Origin: Nocardia cyriacigeorgica
GTDB taxonomy: Bacteria > Actinomycetota > Actinomycetes > Mycobacteriales > Mycobacteriaceae
Length of the DNA: 64,000 nucleotides
Assembly (NCBI RefSeq): GCF_029868385.1
Contig: NZ_JARWNX010000037.1
Span: 1 to 64,000 of the forward strand
Reading direction: 5' to 3'
The notes under the pieces are model-generated. The model saw nothing but the letters and a program-made list of their open reading frames with translations. It was not told the DNA's origin and did no database searches. Positions 18,504-27,837 of the stretch are shown here, piece after piece; the first letter of the stretch is position 1, and the number at the start of each line of letters is the position of its first letter. The translations under genes and the position numbers were made by a program.

Positions 18504-19213
18504 TAAGCGACTCCTTGTGCGGGGCGAGAGGTGAGCAGCGCCGACAGCGGCCGGAACGGCTGAAGCCAGGCACCCTCGTCGGGCAGCGAGTCGAGGCTAA
18601 CCCGTGGCAGCGGTTCGCGGAACACACCGGGAATGTCCTCGAGATCGACGAACTCGAGGGTATCGGATGTGACCGCCCAGCTCGCGTGCTCACGGAAGCC
18701 GAGGATCGAGACGGGGACACCGTCGGCCGCGATCTGCTCGAGCGGTTCGCGGAAGGCCTGTCCATCGGCCGAGGCGACCATGATGCCCGCGAGCCCGGCG
18801 CCGCGACGGCGCATCGCGATATGGGCGAGCATATCGGCGTCGACATCGGAATCTTCGTCGATCTTGGGTTTGGCGAAGACGGCGTAACCCACATTGCGCA
18901 GCGCCTCCACCCACGGCCGCACCACATCGGCGGTGCCGGGCGCGATATTGGTGAACACCGTCGCCTCGGGTTCGACGCGCTGACCGGCGCCGACCGACAG
19001 CTCGGCGGTGCGCGAGAGCAACCAGCGGCCGAGCGCGTCGAAGCGGGGGCGGTAGGCGGCGGTCGGGCGGCCACCGAGGATGGCGCCGAGCCCCATATCG
19101 AGGTTGGGGGCGTCCCATACCAACAGCACCCGGCGCACGTCCGAACTGTCGGCTCCGCGCACCCCGGCGGCAACCTCGTCCGCTGCGGGTGCCATCTCAC
19201 TGACGCTCATCAT
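18503..19213 (-). CDS. NYN (PIN-like) domain protein, Rv0207c-like
   Basis: A 236-residue cytosolic protein with an NYN nuclease-type fold. Acidic residues expected to bind metal appear in VLLVWDAPNLDMG, in DVDADMLAHI and in GIMVASADGQAF, so RNA cleavage is possible but not shown. The C-terminal third (HASWAVTSDTLEFVDLEDIPGVF) is conserved-looking and of unknown role. It sits between trmB and mmpL3: its ATG overlaps the trmB stop (ATGA) and its stop overlaps the mmpL3 start (TAGTG), so the three are coupled. Such tight linkage to mmpL3 suggests a functional link. Confidence 0.85.
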   Translation of the reverse strand: MMSVSEMAPAADEVAAGVRGADSSDVRRVLLVWDAPNLDMGLGAILGGRPTAAYRPRFDALGRWLLSRTAELSVGAGQRVEPEATVFTNIAPGTADVVRPWVEALRNVGYAVFAKPKIDEDSDVDADMLAHIAMRRRGAGLAGIMVASADGQAFREPLEQIAADGVPVSILGFREHASWAVTSDTLEFVDLEDIPGVFREPLPRVSLDSLPDEGAWLQPFRPLSALLTSRPAQGVA

Positions 19214-20028
19214 TCGATCTTCCCCCATATGAACTCGGTGATGGCGCTTCCGGCGCGATGGGCCTTGCCCTCGAACTTGGTGATCGGCCGTTCGAAACCG
19301 ATCGGCGCGCTGTCGCGATGTTCGGCGCTGACCCCGCCGGTGGTCTCGTTCAGGCCGGTCAGCAGTGGTTCGGCGGCGCCGACCTCGGCGATGTGTTCGG
19401 CATAACCCGCATGGTCGGTCGCGACATGCAACACACCGCCCGGTCGCAGCCGGTTCGCGATCAGCGCGAGTGTCGCGGGCTGTAGCAGTCTGCGTTTGTG
19501 ATGTCTGGCCTTGGGCCACGGATCGGGGAAGAACACGCGCACGCCGGTCAGCGACTGTTCGGCAATCATGTTCTCCAGCACGTCGACGGCATCGCCGCGC
19601 AGCAGTCGGATGTTGTCGATCTGCTCCCGCTCGACCGCCTGCACCAGCTGGGCCAGGCCCGGCTGATAGACCTCGATGCCGATCAGGTTCAGATGCGGTT
19701 CGGCCTGCGCCATCGCCGCCGTCGCGGTACCGGTGCCACAGCCGATCTCGATGACCAGCGGGGCGCTGCGGCCGAACCAGGCGTCGGCGTCGAGCGCTTC
19801 GTCGGCCACGTCGCGGCCGATCACCGGCCAGGTGCGGTCCCAGGATTTCTGCTGGTTGGGGGTCAGCGCGCCGCGCCGGGACCGGAAGCTGGTCACCCGG
19901 GGGTACAGGCGGGACCCGGTCTTCGACCGCCGACCGGCATCAGCGGGAGCCGAAGCTGTGGACGGTGGGACCGGAACGGACTCGTCTGTAGGGTTCACGG
20001 CGTCGTTCACACGTCCATTGTCCAGCAT
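19210..20028 (-). CDS. trmB: tRNA (guanine-N7-)-methyltransferase TrmB
   Basis: Uses S-adenosylmethionine to methylate N7 of G46 in the tRNA variable loop. About 272 residues with a low-complexity N-terminal extension of ~40 residues, common in actinobacteria. Motifs: RSRRG, the SAM-binding VIEIGCGTGT, FPDPWPKARHHKRRL, and the C-terminal T-K-F-E. The ATG at 20028 is uncertain; a GTG at 20010 is equally possible and neither has a clear SD. It heads the overlapping operon trmB-NYN-mmpL3. Confidence 0.93.
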   Translation of the reverse strand: MLDNGRVNDAVNPTDESVPVPPSTASAPADAGRRSKTGSRLYPRVTSFRSRRGALTPNQQKSWDRTWPVIGRDVADEALDADAWFGRSAPLVIEIGCGTGTATAAMAQAEPHLNLIGIEVYQPGLAQLVQAVEREQIDNIRLLRGDAVDVLENMIAEQSLTGVRVFFPDPWPKARHHKRRLLQPATLALIANRLRPGGVLHVATDHAGYAEHIAEVGAAEPLLTGLNETTGGVSAEHRDSAPIGFERPITKFEGKAHRAGSAITEFIWGKIE

Positions 20029-20098
20029 CGGGTGTTCTACGGCGCAGGCGACCGCGTGGTTACCCGGCCCGACGCCCGGTAAACGGCGCTTGACCGGC

Positions 20099-21475
20099 TC
20101 AGGCGGCCCTGACCTGCTCCACCTCGGCCACCGTCGGCCGCGGTGCGCGCAGCGGGCGGCCGAGCGCGACCATGACCGCGGTCGTGGCCAACTCGACCAG
20201 TCCGCGCACCCCGGCCACCGAGGCGGTCACCGACCACACGGTGGTGTCGCCGTCGTCGGCGATCGGACGGCCCGCCACCCGGTCGGCGAGCCAGTTCAGG
20301 CTGATCGGGGCGGCCAGCGGCATCAGCGTGAGGTGCTCGCTGAGCCGATCGCGCAGATAGCTGACCGCCGCGCCGCCGCTGCGATACCGCTGCACCTGGC
20401 CGTCGACGCCGTCGATGTGGATGATCTGATCGTGCACCGGCTGGATCACCAGCAGCGGACAGGTCGGTGTCGAATTGCCGAGACGAAGATCGTCGAGCAT
20501 GGTTTGGAACTCCGGCCTGGCCAGCACCTCGGCCAACGGACGATCCAGATAGTCGTCGAGCCGCTTACCGGCGAGGCCCAGCACCGCCGCCACCGTCGGC
20601 CAGCGCGCCGCCCGGTCGAGCAGCTGCTTGCCCTCCGGGGTGAGTTCATCGCGCACCAGCGCGCCGAGCGCCGGGTACAGCCGTGACAGCGCCGCGATGA
20701 CGATGGTCGGCAGACCCGCGTAGTGGCTGCCGTTGAGCCGGACGAACACCTGACCGGGATCGCCCACCGGAGCACCGAGCGCCGCGCCGACGATATCGAG
20801 TTCCGGTGCGTAGGTCGGAGCCATCTCCACCAGCCAGGAACTGGCCATACCGCCGCCGGAGTAGCCCCACGCGACCACCGGGGTGTCCGCGCGCAGGCCG
20901 AGCGGGCCGAAGGCGAGGGCGGCGCGCACACCGTCGAGGGCGCGGTAACCGGGTTCGCGGGGCGCGCCGAAATTCCCGTTCGGGCCCTCGTGATCGGCGA
21001 TGCTCACCGCCCAGCCGCGCCGCAGCGCATTGGCCACCAGCAGCCACTCCAGCTGGGTCACCGAACCGAGGGCCTTCGCGCCGCGGCGCAATGCGTAGGA
21101 CGGCGAACACCTTTCGGTGACCGCGTCCATCGCCGTCTGAAAGGCCAGCAGCGGGCGCGCATCCGCGGGATCGGCGCCCTGCGGCAGCAGCACCGTGGTG
21201 ACCGCGACCTCGGGGACGCCGTGCAGGTCACAGCTGCGATAGAGCAGCTGCCAGGCCGAAACCTGTTGCGGCACGAGGCCGAACAACGCGACCTCGACCG
21301 TGCGGCTGCGCAGCACCGTGCCCGCGGGCTGATCGGCGAATCCCGGCGGCGGGCGATGGAAGGGATCACGGCTCGGCAGCAGGGGCGTGCTGCCCGCGCC
21401 GGTGTCGAGGACTGTCACTTCGCTCGGCTCGGCGCCGATGGTCCGGTCGGCATCGACCGCCCTGTCGCGAGTCAT
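20099..21475 (-). CDS. LIP-family lipase/esterase without signal peptide
   Basis: A 458-residue alpha/beta hydrolase of the secretory lipase (LIP, Candida lipase A-like) family. The nucleophile elbow is GYSGGG with Ser206; an acidic residue follows in PVHDQIIH and a His in LSEHLTL, giving a plausible triad. The N-terminal part carries the family pattern TVLRSRTVEVALFG and WQLLYRSCDLHG. ATG 21475 is chosen for its strong AGGAGG at five bases. Unlike most members it has no hydrophobic signal sequence, so it may be cytosolic or surface-peripheral. The substrate is unknown; short or long acyl esters are plausible. Confidence 0.82.
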   Translation of the reverse strand: MTRDRAVDADRTIGAEPSEVTVLDTGAGSTPLLPSRDPFHRPPPGFADQPAGTVLRSRTVEVALFGLVPQQVSAWQLLYRSCDLHGVPEVAVTTVLLPQGADPADARPLLAFQTAMDAVTERCSPSYALRRGAKALGSVTQLEWLLVANALRRGWAVSIADHEGPNGNFGAPREPGYRALDGVRAALAFGPLGLRADTPVVAWGYSGGGMASSWLVEMAPTYAPELDIVGAALGAPVGDPGQVFVRLNGSHYAGLPTIVIAALSRLYPALGALVRDELTPEGKQLLDRAARWPTVAAVLGLAGKRLDDYLDRPLAEVLARPEFQTMLDDLRLGNSTPTCPLLVIQPVHDQIIHIDGVDGQVQRYRSGGAAVSYLRDRLSEHLTLMPLAAPISLNWLADRVAGRPIADDGDTTVWSVTASVAGVRGLVELATTAVMVALGRPLRAPRPTVAEVEQVRAA

Positions 21476-21707
21476 CGCAACCTCCTCGTCGAGGCCCGAT
21501 GCACTGGCTTCGGGCACATTTGGCGGCATCGTGCCGCCGCGCGGTTCGGCGCCGCGCTGTGTCGCCCGCTCGTCGTGATCGAAAAGTCAAGCTACGCACC
21601 GACTGTGGTGCCGACCATCAGGTCAGGGTAAGTTACCCGGCATTCGTCGGGCCAGCCCAAGGCGGATAGTACGGCACGGCGCAACAATCGCCATTACGCT
21701 GCCTGAT

Positions 21708-22490
21708 ATGGGTGGTCCGACGGTTTTCATCACGGGGGCGGCAGCCGGTATCGGCCGTGCCACAGCGCTGCTTTTCGCTGCTAATGGCTACCACGTCGGC
21801 GCCTACGACATCGACGAGGTCGGACTCACCAGGCTCGCCGCCGATATCGGCGGTGCGGGCGGCAGCGTCCGCACCGGGCTGCTCGATGTGACCGACACCA
21901 CAGCGTGGGCGGAGCGGCTCGCCGAACTATGGGCGGACTCCGGCCGCCTCGACATCCTGATCAACAACGCGGGCGTCCTGCGCGCGGGCCCCTTCGAATC
22001 GATCGACCTCGCCCAGCATCACGCCATCATCGACGTGAACATCGGCGGCGTCGTCAACGGAACGCACCTCGCCTTCCGCTATCTGCGTGACACCCCCGGC
22101 GCCCAGGTGGTGAACCTGTGCTCGGCCTCGGCCATCTACGGCCAGCCCGAACTCGCCAGCTACGGCGCCACCAAATCGGCGGTCAAAGGGCTCACCGAGG
22201 CGCTCGACCTGGAATGGGCGCATCACGACATCCGGGTCATCGCGGTGTGGCCGCTGTTCGTCGCCACCGCGATGGTCGAGGGCGTGAACACGAAATCCAC
22301 TCGCTCGCTCGGTGTGCGGCTGACCGCCGAGGACGTCGCCGACGGAATCTGGTCGGCCACCACGAAGCACGGCAGGCTGCCCCGCGTGCACTACGAGATC
22401 GGCACGCAGGCGAAACTGCTGGCCACCGCGGCGAAATATGCGCCGAACTGGGCGGTGCGCACGGTGAACAAATACGTCAGCGGCTCATGA
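21708..22490 (+). CDS. Short-chain dehydrogenase/reductase
   Basis: Classical SDR of 260 residues. The NAD(P) Rossmann motif is TGAAAGIG (from residue 9), with Asp34 after the second strand favouring NAD, then NNAG at 86-89 and the catalytic Ser139/Tyr152/Lys156 (YGATK). The C-terminus ends in a basic segment, which may associate with membrane. It is transcribed away from the LIP lipase and 84 bases before the GTPase-like pair. The substrate cannot be predicted; a lipid or steroid alcohol is possible. Confidence 0.87.
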   Translation: MGGPTVFITGAAAGIGRATALLFAANGYHVGAYDIDEVGLTRLAADIGGAGGSVRTGLLDVTDTTAWAERLAELWADSGRLDILINNAGVLRAGPFESIDLAQHHAIIDVNIGGVVNGTHLAFRYLRDTPGAQVVNLCSASAIYGQPELASYGATKSAVKGLTEALDLEWAHHDIRVIAVWPLFVATAMVEGVNTKSTRSLGVRLTAEDVADGIWSATTKHGRLPRVHYEIGTQAKLLATAAKYAPNWAVRTVNKYVSGS

Positions 22491-22574
22491 GCCCCGCGGT
22501 GCGGCGGCCAGCACTGGCCACCGCCCCGACTTCTGAGAGAATGCCCGCAGAACTCGACAGGGGGGTAAGTACCG

Positions 22575-23714
22575 ATGCCGAACGCCGCCGGACCGGATAC
22601 AACCATGCTCGACCGACCCGAACCGACCCGTGAGCACGATCAACTCGACGAACTGCTCGACGTGCTGCGTCAGGGGCCGGGCAACGATCCGCAGATCGGT
22701 TACCACGCCGGGCTCGCGGTGGACCGCTGGCGCATGCCGCCGCGCATCCAGGTCACCGGTCGCGCGCATACGGGGCGCACCACCGTGCTGCACGCGCTGG
22801 CGCTGATGTCGGCGGTGGAGACCGGCCCGATCGACGAACCCGGTCTGCCCGATCCGGTGCTCGACGGCGACATCGTCGTCTATGTGCTCGCCGCCGCCCC
22901 CGGCCCCGCCGATCTGCGCATCCTCGGTGCGCTGCCGCCCGACCGCACCATCGTGGTGCTCAACAAGGCCGATGCGGTGGGCGCCCGCTGGGCCGACGCC
23001 GTGCTCGCCGCCGAACAGTACAGCCGCCAACTCGGCAGGCTCGTGCTGCCCGTCGTCGCCTCGCTCGCGGTGCGGACCAGGGCGGGCGCGGTCACCGACA
23101 GTGATATGGACACGCTGCGCAGGCATGCGGGCAATACCGATCCGGCGTTCACCCTCTCACCCGATCTGTTCACCGCGCCGAACGTTGGGCCCGATGTCGC
23201 CGAACGGGCCCAGCTGTTGCAGCGCTGGGATCTGTACGGGGTGAGCTGTGCGCTGAGCGCGGTGCGCAACCAGCCCGAGATCAGCGGGCAGGCGCTGTTG
23301 CAGATCCTGCATGCCGTCAGCGCTGTCGACCCGCTGCACAAACTGCTGCACCGCCGCTACGAGCAGGTCTCGGCCCAGCGCGGCGGTGAACTGCTCGACG
23401 AACTCACCAGGTTGGCCGCGCGTGCGGTCCCCGGCGACGGTGGGCAGGCCCGCGACGTGCTCGAGGACTATCTCTACGGCGACGACGCCCTGTGGACCGG
23501 TCTGTGCGCCGGTCTCGCCCATCCGTCGGTCGCGCATCTGGCCGCCGGTTACCCCTCACCCGCGCCCGCCGATGCCGACGACGCCCTCAACCGGGCCGCC
23601 CGCTGGCGCTCGCTGGTGTCCAGCGATATGCCGCCCGCCGCCCGCCGCGCCGCACTGCGGGTGCACAACGGCTACGTCCGGCTATGGGAGCGAATGAGCA
23701 GTGCAGGTCTCTGA
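22575..23714 (+). CDS. GTPase-like protein with degenerate P-loop (Rv0209-like)
   Basis: A 379-residue protein resembling the G domain of dynamin-like GTPases. The G1 loop is GRAHTGRTT (about 61-69), with Arg where Lys is normal. A hydrophobic DIVVYVLAA strand follows, then a canonical G4 motif NKAD (about 130-133). The C-terminal half is helical and has no membrane segment. It overlaps the next gene by 14 bases. By position it matches Rv0209 upstream of Rv0210 and pckA in M. tuberculosis (recalled). Nucleotide binding is likely altered. A membrane-remodelling role with its partner is inference. Confidence 0.7.
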   Translation: MPNAAGPDTTMLDRPEPTREHDQLDELLDVLRQGPGNDPQIGYHAGLAVDRWRMPPRIQVTGRAHTGRTTVLHALALMSAVETGPIDEPGLPDPVLDGDIVVYVLAAAPGPADLRILGALPPDRTIVVLNKADAVGARWADAVLAAEQYSRQLGRLVLPVVASLAVRTRAGAVTDSDMDTLRRHAGNTDPAFTLSPDLFTAPNVGPDVAERAQLLQRWDLYGVSCALSAVRNQPEISGQALLQILHAVSAVDPLHKLLHRRYEQVSAQRGGELLDELTRLAARAVPGDGGQARDVLEDYLYGDDALWTGLCAGLAHPSVAHLAAGYPSPAPADADDALNRAARWRSLVSSDMPPAARRAALRVHNGYVRLWERMSSAGL

Positions 23715-25257
23715 TCCCCCGGAACACCCGTCGCGCACCGATTCCGCCGCATCCGTCTCCGCGCTGCCCGCGGAGCTGGAGGCAGTGGTGCAGCGATGGA
23801 ATCCGCAGGGGATGGCGCTGTTGCGAGCCGTCGCGGGTGTCGGCAGCGCCTCCGGTGTGGTGCTGATCGGCCCGGATGACGCCGGAACCACACTGCTCAG
23901 GACCGAACTTGCCCGGTTCGAACCGCATGTCGATCTCACCGACCCCGTCGCCGACGCGCGCACGGCTGTCGAAACCACCTCACCCTCGGGTGATGCGCCC
24001 GCCGCGGTGGCGCTGATCCTGCTCGATGCGGGCACCACCCTCGGCGCCGGTGTCCTAGATATGGTGCGCGGGCTACGCGCCGGTGGCACCAGGGTGCTGC
24101 TCGCCATGAACGGCATCCACGCCCATCAGGACTGGCGCGCGGTGCTCGATCGCGATCTGGCGTTGCTCACCGGCGCCGGTATCACCGATATCGATATCGT
24201 GCCGGTCTCCGCGCGTCTCGCGGTGGCGGCACGATCCTCCGGCGATACCGCCCTGCTGGATCGTTCCGGTCTCGCCGTTCTGCACGCGGCGCTCGTCGCC
24301 GCCACCCTCGGCGCCGCCGACGACGGTGACGACCGGCTCGCCGCCGTACGAACCAGGGTGCTGACCGACACCAGGGCCCGCATCGTCGAACAGGTCGGCG
24401 CGTTGCGTGCCGGTACCGCCGCGGTCCGGCTGCGCGAGGAACGCGCCACCGTGCTGGCCGGACGCGACGGCGGTCGGGGCGCTGCCATGTCCACCCTGCG
24501 CAGCCAGCTGCATCTGGCGCGACTGGATCTGATGACCGAGGTCGGGGCGCGGGTGCGGGCCCTGCACACCGCCGCGCGCGCCGAACTCGACCGGCTCGGC
24601 CGCTCCGATATCGGCGACTACCCGGACCGGCTCCAGCAGGCGGTGACCGAACTGGCCGCCGCCGTCGACGCCGATATCGAGCATCGGCTGGCCGAACTGG
24701 CCTCGCGCGTCGGCGGCCCGGATCCGGGCGGGGTCCGCCGCGATCCGCCGCCGCGGGTGGGCGCGGACCCTGAACCGCGGCAGCGGGGTGTCGAAGATCA
24801 CCTCATGATCGCGCTCGGCGCGTCGGCCGGTGTCGGCCTCGGTCGGCTGGTGGTTTCGCCGTTCAGTCTGGTGCCCGCGCTGGACGTGGCGAGCGTGCCG
24901 GTGACACTGCTGCTCGGCGCCGGTGTGGCCGCCTGGGTGGTGCGGGCTCGCGGCCAGCTCGCCGATCGCAACCATCTGCGGCAATGGGTCGCCGACGTCC
25001 TGGTGAATGTGAAAGCCCAGCTAGAGCAGCGGGTCGGCACGGCGATGGTGGAGGCGGAAGCGCAGTTGTCGGAGCGGGTGGCGCGGTCGAGCACCGAACG
25101 GATGGTCGAGGTCGATCGTCGCGCCGCCGAACTCGAGGCGCGGCTGCGGCGCTATATCGCCGAACAGCCGGGTCAGCTCGCGGCCTGTGAACGCGACATC
25201 GACAGCATCGATCGCTGGGTGGGACCGGCCGGACCTGGGAAGAATGATCAGCGGTGA
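23701..25257 (+). CDS. Membrane-associated pseudo-GTPase partner (Rv0210-like)
   Basis: A 518-residue protein with a GTPase-like N-terminal half whose P-loop reads GPDDAGTT (about 56-63, no Lys) and whose G4 position reads NGIH rather than NKxD; VPVSARLA resembles the G5 loop. Long helices rich in Arg and Glu follow, then a hydrophobic hairpin at about residues 369-415 and a final coiled coil (MVEAEAQLSERVARSSTERM). This order resembles bacterial dynamin-like proteins such as IniA, but with a dead nucleotide site. Its GTG start overlaps the upstream partner gene. Confidence 0.68.
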   Translation: MQVSDPPEHPSRTDSAASVSALPAELEAVVQRWNPQGMALLRAVAGVGSASGVVLIGPDDAGTTLLRTELARFEPHVDLTDPVADARTAVETTSPSGDAPAAVALILLDAGTTLGAGVLDMVRGLRAGGTRVLLAMNGIHAHQDWRAVLDRDLALLTGAGITDIDIVPVSARLAVAARSSGDTALLDRSGLAVLHAALVAATLGAADDGDDRLAAVRTRVLTDTRARIVEQVGALRAGTAAVRLREERATVLAGRDGGRGAAMSTLRSQLHLARLDLMTEVGARVRALHTAARAELDRLGRSDIGDYPDRLQQAVTELAAAVDADIEHRLAELASRVGGPDPGGVRRDPPPRVGADPEPRQRGVEDHLMIALGASAGVGLGRLVVSPFSLVPALDVASVPVTLLLGAGVAAWVVRARGQLADRNHLRQWVADVLVNVKAQLEQRVGTAMVEAEAQLSERVARSSTERMVEVDRRAAELEARLRRYIAEQPGQLAACERDIDSIDRWVGPAGPGKNDQR

Positions 25258-25491
25258 CGAGGGGTACATATGAGGAACCCGATTCCGTACGGTTCGTCAT
25301 ATCGCGTTAACCTCTAGACAGGAACCTGGGCGTCCGCTTCGCCCTGTGCGTCGTCCAGCCGGTCGGCGCTTTCGACGGGCCGCAGCGGGTGCCATCCAGC
25401 CAATGGTGGCGCTCGGTGGTTCGGGGCTGGTCATGCGCCGATTGGGCCAGGACCGAAACACCGCAGAACCGCCCATCTCAGGAGAGTTTTC

Positions 25492-27324
25492 ATGACCTCA
25501 GCGACCATTCCTGGTCTTCGTGGATCCGACGGCAAAGCGCCGACCGAACACAGCGAACTGCTCGCCTGGGTACAGGAAGTCGCCGAACTGACTCAGCCTG
25601 ATCGGGTGGTGTGGGCCGACGGTTCCGATGCCGAATGGGAGCGTCTGACCAATCAGCTGGTCGAGGCGGGGACGTTCAAGCGCCTCGACGAGAAGAAGAA
25701 GCCCAACTCCTTCCTCGCCCTGTCCGACCCCTCCGATGTCGCGCGCGTCGAATCGCGCACCTACATCTGTTCGGAGTCCGAGGCCGACGCCGGGCCAACC
25801 AACAACTGGGTCGACCCGGCCGAGATGCGCGCCACCATGACCGAGCTGTACCGCGGCTCGATGAAGGGCCGCACCATGTACGTGGTGCCGTTCTGCATGG
25901 GTCCGCTCGGCGCCGATGATCCCAAGCTCGGTGTCGAGATCACCGACTCGGAGTACGTGGTGGTGTCGATGCGCGTGATGACCCGCATGGGTCAGGCCGC
26001 CCTCGACAAGCTCGGCGCCGACAAGCCGTTCGTGAAGGCGCTGCATTCGGTGGGCGCGCCGCTGGCCGACGGTCAGGCCGACGTCCCGTGGCCGTGCAAC
26101 GACACCAAATACATCACCCACTTCCCCGAGGCCCGCGAGATCTGGTCCTACGGCTCGGGCTACGGCGGCAACGCGCTGCTCGGTAAGAAGTGCTACTCGC
26201 TGCGTATCGCCTCGGCGATGGCGCACGACGAGGGCTGGCTGGCCGAGCATATGCTGATTCTCAAGCTGATCTCCCCGGAGAACAAGGCCTACTACATCGC
26301 GGCCGCCTTCCCCAGCGCCTGCGGTAAGACCAACCTCGCCATGATCCAGCCGACCGTGCCCGGCTGGCGCGCGGAAACCCTCGGCGACGACATCGCCTGG
26401 ATGCGTTTCGGCAAGGACGGCCGCCTGTACGCGGTGAACCCAGAGTTCGGTTTCTTCGGTGTCGCGCCGGGCACCAACCACAGCTCCAACCCCAATGCCA
26501 TGGCGACCATGGACGCGGGCAACACCGTCTACACCAATGTCGCGCTGACCGATGACAACGACGTCTGGTGGGAAGGTCTCGAGGGCGAGCCCGATCATCT
26601 GATCGATTGGAAGGGCAACGACTGGTACCTGCGCGAGACCGAAACTCTCGCCGCCCACCCGAACTCGCGCTACTGCACCCCGATGTCGCAGTGCCCGATC
26701 CTGGCCCCCGAATGGGACGACCCGCAGGGTGTGCCGATCTCGGCGATCCTGTTCGGCGGTCGCCGCAAGACCACCGTCCCGCTGGTGACCGAGTCCTTCG
26801 ACTGGCAGCACGGCGTTTTCATGGGCGCCACGCTGTCCTCGGAGCAGACCGCCGCCGCCGAGGGCAAGGTCGGCACCGTGCGCCGCGATCCGATGGCCAT
26901 GCTGCCGTTCATGGGCTACCACGTCGGTGACTACCTGAACCACTGGATCAATGTCGGCAAGAACGCCGATGCGACCAAGCTGCCGAAGATCTTCTACGTC
27001 AACTGGTTCCGTCGCGGCGACGACGGCCGGTTCCTCTGGCCCGGATTCGGCGAGAACTCCCGCGTGCTGGAGTGGATCGTCAACCGGATCGAGGGCAAGG
27101 CCGAGGCCGAGTCCACCGCGATCGGCAACGTCCCCACCGCCGCCCAGCTCGATCTGGCCGGTCTCGACGTCGAACACTCCGACGTCGACGAGGCGCTGAA
27201 GGTCGACGCCGAGGAGTGGAAGAAGGAGATCCCGCTCATCGAGGAGTGGTTCGAATTCGTCGGCGATAAGCTGCCCTCGGGCGTGCGCGACGAATTCGAG
27301 GCGCTCAAACAGCGTCTCGGGTAG
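25492..27324 (+). CDS. pckG: Phosphoenolpyruvate carboxykinase (GTP)
   Basis: Converts oxaloacetate and GTP to phosphoenolpyruvate, CO2 and GDP; a key anaplerotic and gluconeogenic enzyme in mycolata growing on lipids. The 610-residue length is normal. The P-loop is [12 protein letters not shown] with Cys277 and Lys279, typical of GTP-type enzymes; other hallmarks are the substrate-binding [20 protein letters not shown], and [18 protein letters not shown]. The ATG at 25492 has CAGGAGAG upstream. A strong hairpin follows the stop. Position next to the GTPase-like pair matches Rv0211. Confidence 0.97.
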   Translation: MTSATIPGLRGSDGKAPTEHSELLAWVQEVAELTQPDRVVWADGSDAEWERLTNQLVEAGTFKRLDEKKKPNSFLALSDPSDVARVESRTYICSESEADAGPTNNWVDPAEMRATMTELYRGSMKGRTMYVVPFCMGPLGADDPKLGVEITDSEYVVVSMRVMTRMGQAALDKLGADKPFVKALHSVGAPLADGQADVPWPCNDTKYITHFPEAREIWSYGSGYGGNALLGKKCYSLRIASAMAHDEGWLAEHMLILKLISPENKAYYIAAAFPSACGKTNLAMIQPTVPGWRAETLGDDIAWMRFGKDGRLYAVNPEFGFFGVAPGTNHSSNPNAMATMDAGNTVYTNVALTDDNDVWWEGLEGEPDHLIDWKGNDWYLRETETLAAHPNSRYCTPMSQCPILAPEWDDPQGVPISAILFGGRRKTTVPLVTESFDWQHGVFMGATLSSEQTAAAEGKVGTVRRDPMAMLPFMGYHVGDYLNHWINVGKNADATKLPKIFYVNWFRRGDDGRFLWPGFGENSRVLEWIVNRIEGKAEAESTAIGNVPTAAQLDLAGLDVEHSDVDEALKVDAEEWKKEIPLIEEWFEFVGDKLPSGVRDEFEALKQRLG

Positions 27325-27340
27325 ATCACCCGTAGCACTT

Positions 27341-27375
27341 CGACACCGTCCGCACCTGAGGTGCGGGCGGTGTCG
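27341..27375 (+). terminator. Hairpin terminator after pckG
   Basis: Arms of 16 bases (27341-27356 and 27360-27375) pair with one mismatch around a TGA loop; the 5-prime arm is CGACACCGTCCGCACC. It lies 17 bases after the pckG stop and is followed by ATTTCG, a weak T-tract typical of high-GC terminators. Confidence 0.8.
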
Positions 27376-27599
27376 ATTTCGTGGTCGGCCTGTGGGTTTG
27401 GCATGACGCGACACGGGTACCTGTCCGTTATGCCTAGTTGAGCCTGTTGTGTGGCTTATGCTTTGCGTGTTCTCCAGCTCACGACAGCACAGTTCGATTG
27501 TCACTGGTCAACTGATCGACTGAACTGCTTCCTCGATCTGTCCGTGGCGCGCGAGAACCGCCGCCGACGACACGATCGCCGCGCGAGAGGGTGTGGAGC

Positions 27600-27797
27600 A
27601 TGGCCGATGGGTACAACCGGACTCCGGTAGTCGAGCTACCGATGGCGACGGTGTCACATACGAGTACGCCGTTGCATCGGGCCGCACGGCGCCTGCAATC
27701 GGTTCTGCCGCCGGGCTGGTACGTCGAAGTGGTCGACGCGCCGACATGCGGTGACGACGCGCAGTCGGTGCTGCGCGTGGTGCTGCCTCCGGAGTGA
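27600..27797 (+). CDS. Small hypothetical protein (65 aa)
   Basis: A small soluble protein with no recognised domain. It begins MADGYNRTPVV and has PLHRAARRLQSVLPPGWYVEVVDAPT, a helix-then-strand pattern ending VLRVVLPPE. GGAG lies a few bases before the ATG. Codon positions show strong GC bias at third positions, which supports coding. It stands alone between pckG and the aldehyde dehydrogenase. A GC-rich inverted repeat (GCCTCCGG at 27785-27792 with CCGGAGGC at 27810-27817) spans its stop and may end transcription. Confidence 0.55.
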   Translation: MADGYNRTPVVELPMATVSHTSTPLHRAARRLQSVLPPGWYVEVVDAPTCGDDAQSVLRVVLPPE

Positions 27798-27837
27798 GTC
27801 GCACCCACCCCGGAGGCTGTCGAATCGTCTTCGGGTC

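Noticed and set aside
22482..22493. Palindrome GGCTCATGAGCC at the end of the SDR gene
   Set aside because: It includes the stop codon, has no loop and no T-tract; probably chance.
25498..27504. Very long open frame opposite pckG
   Set aside because: Third-position GC bias opens antisense frames; the product is Arg/Gly/His-rich with no domain, while pckG on the other strand is unmistakable.
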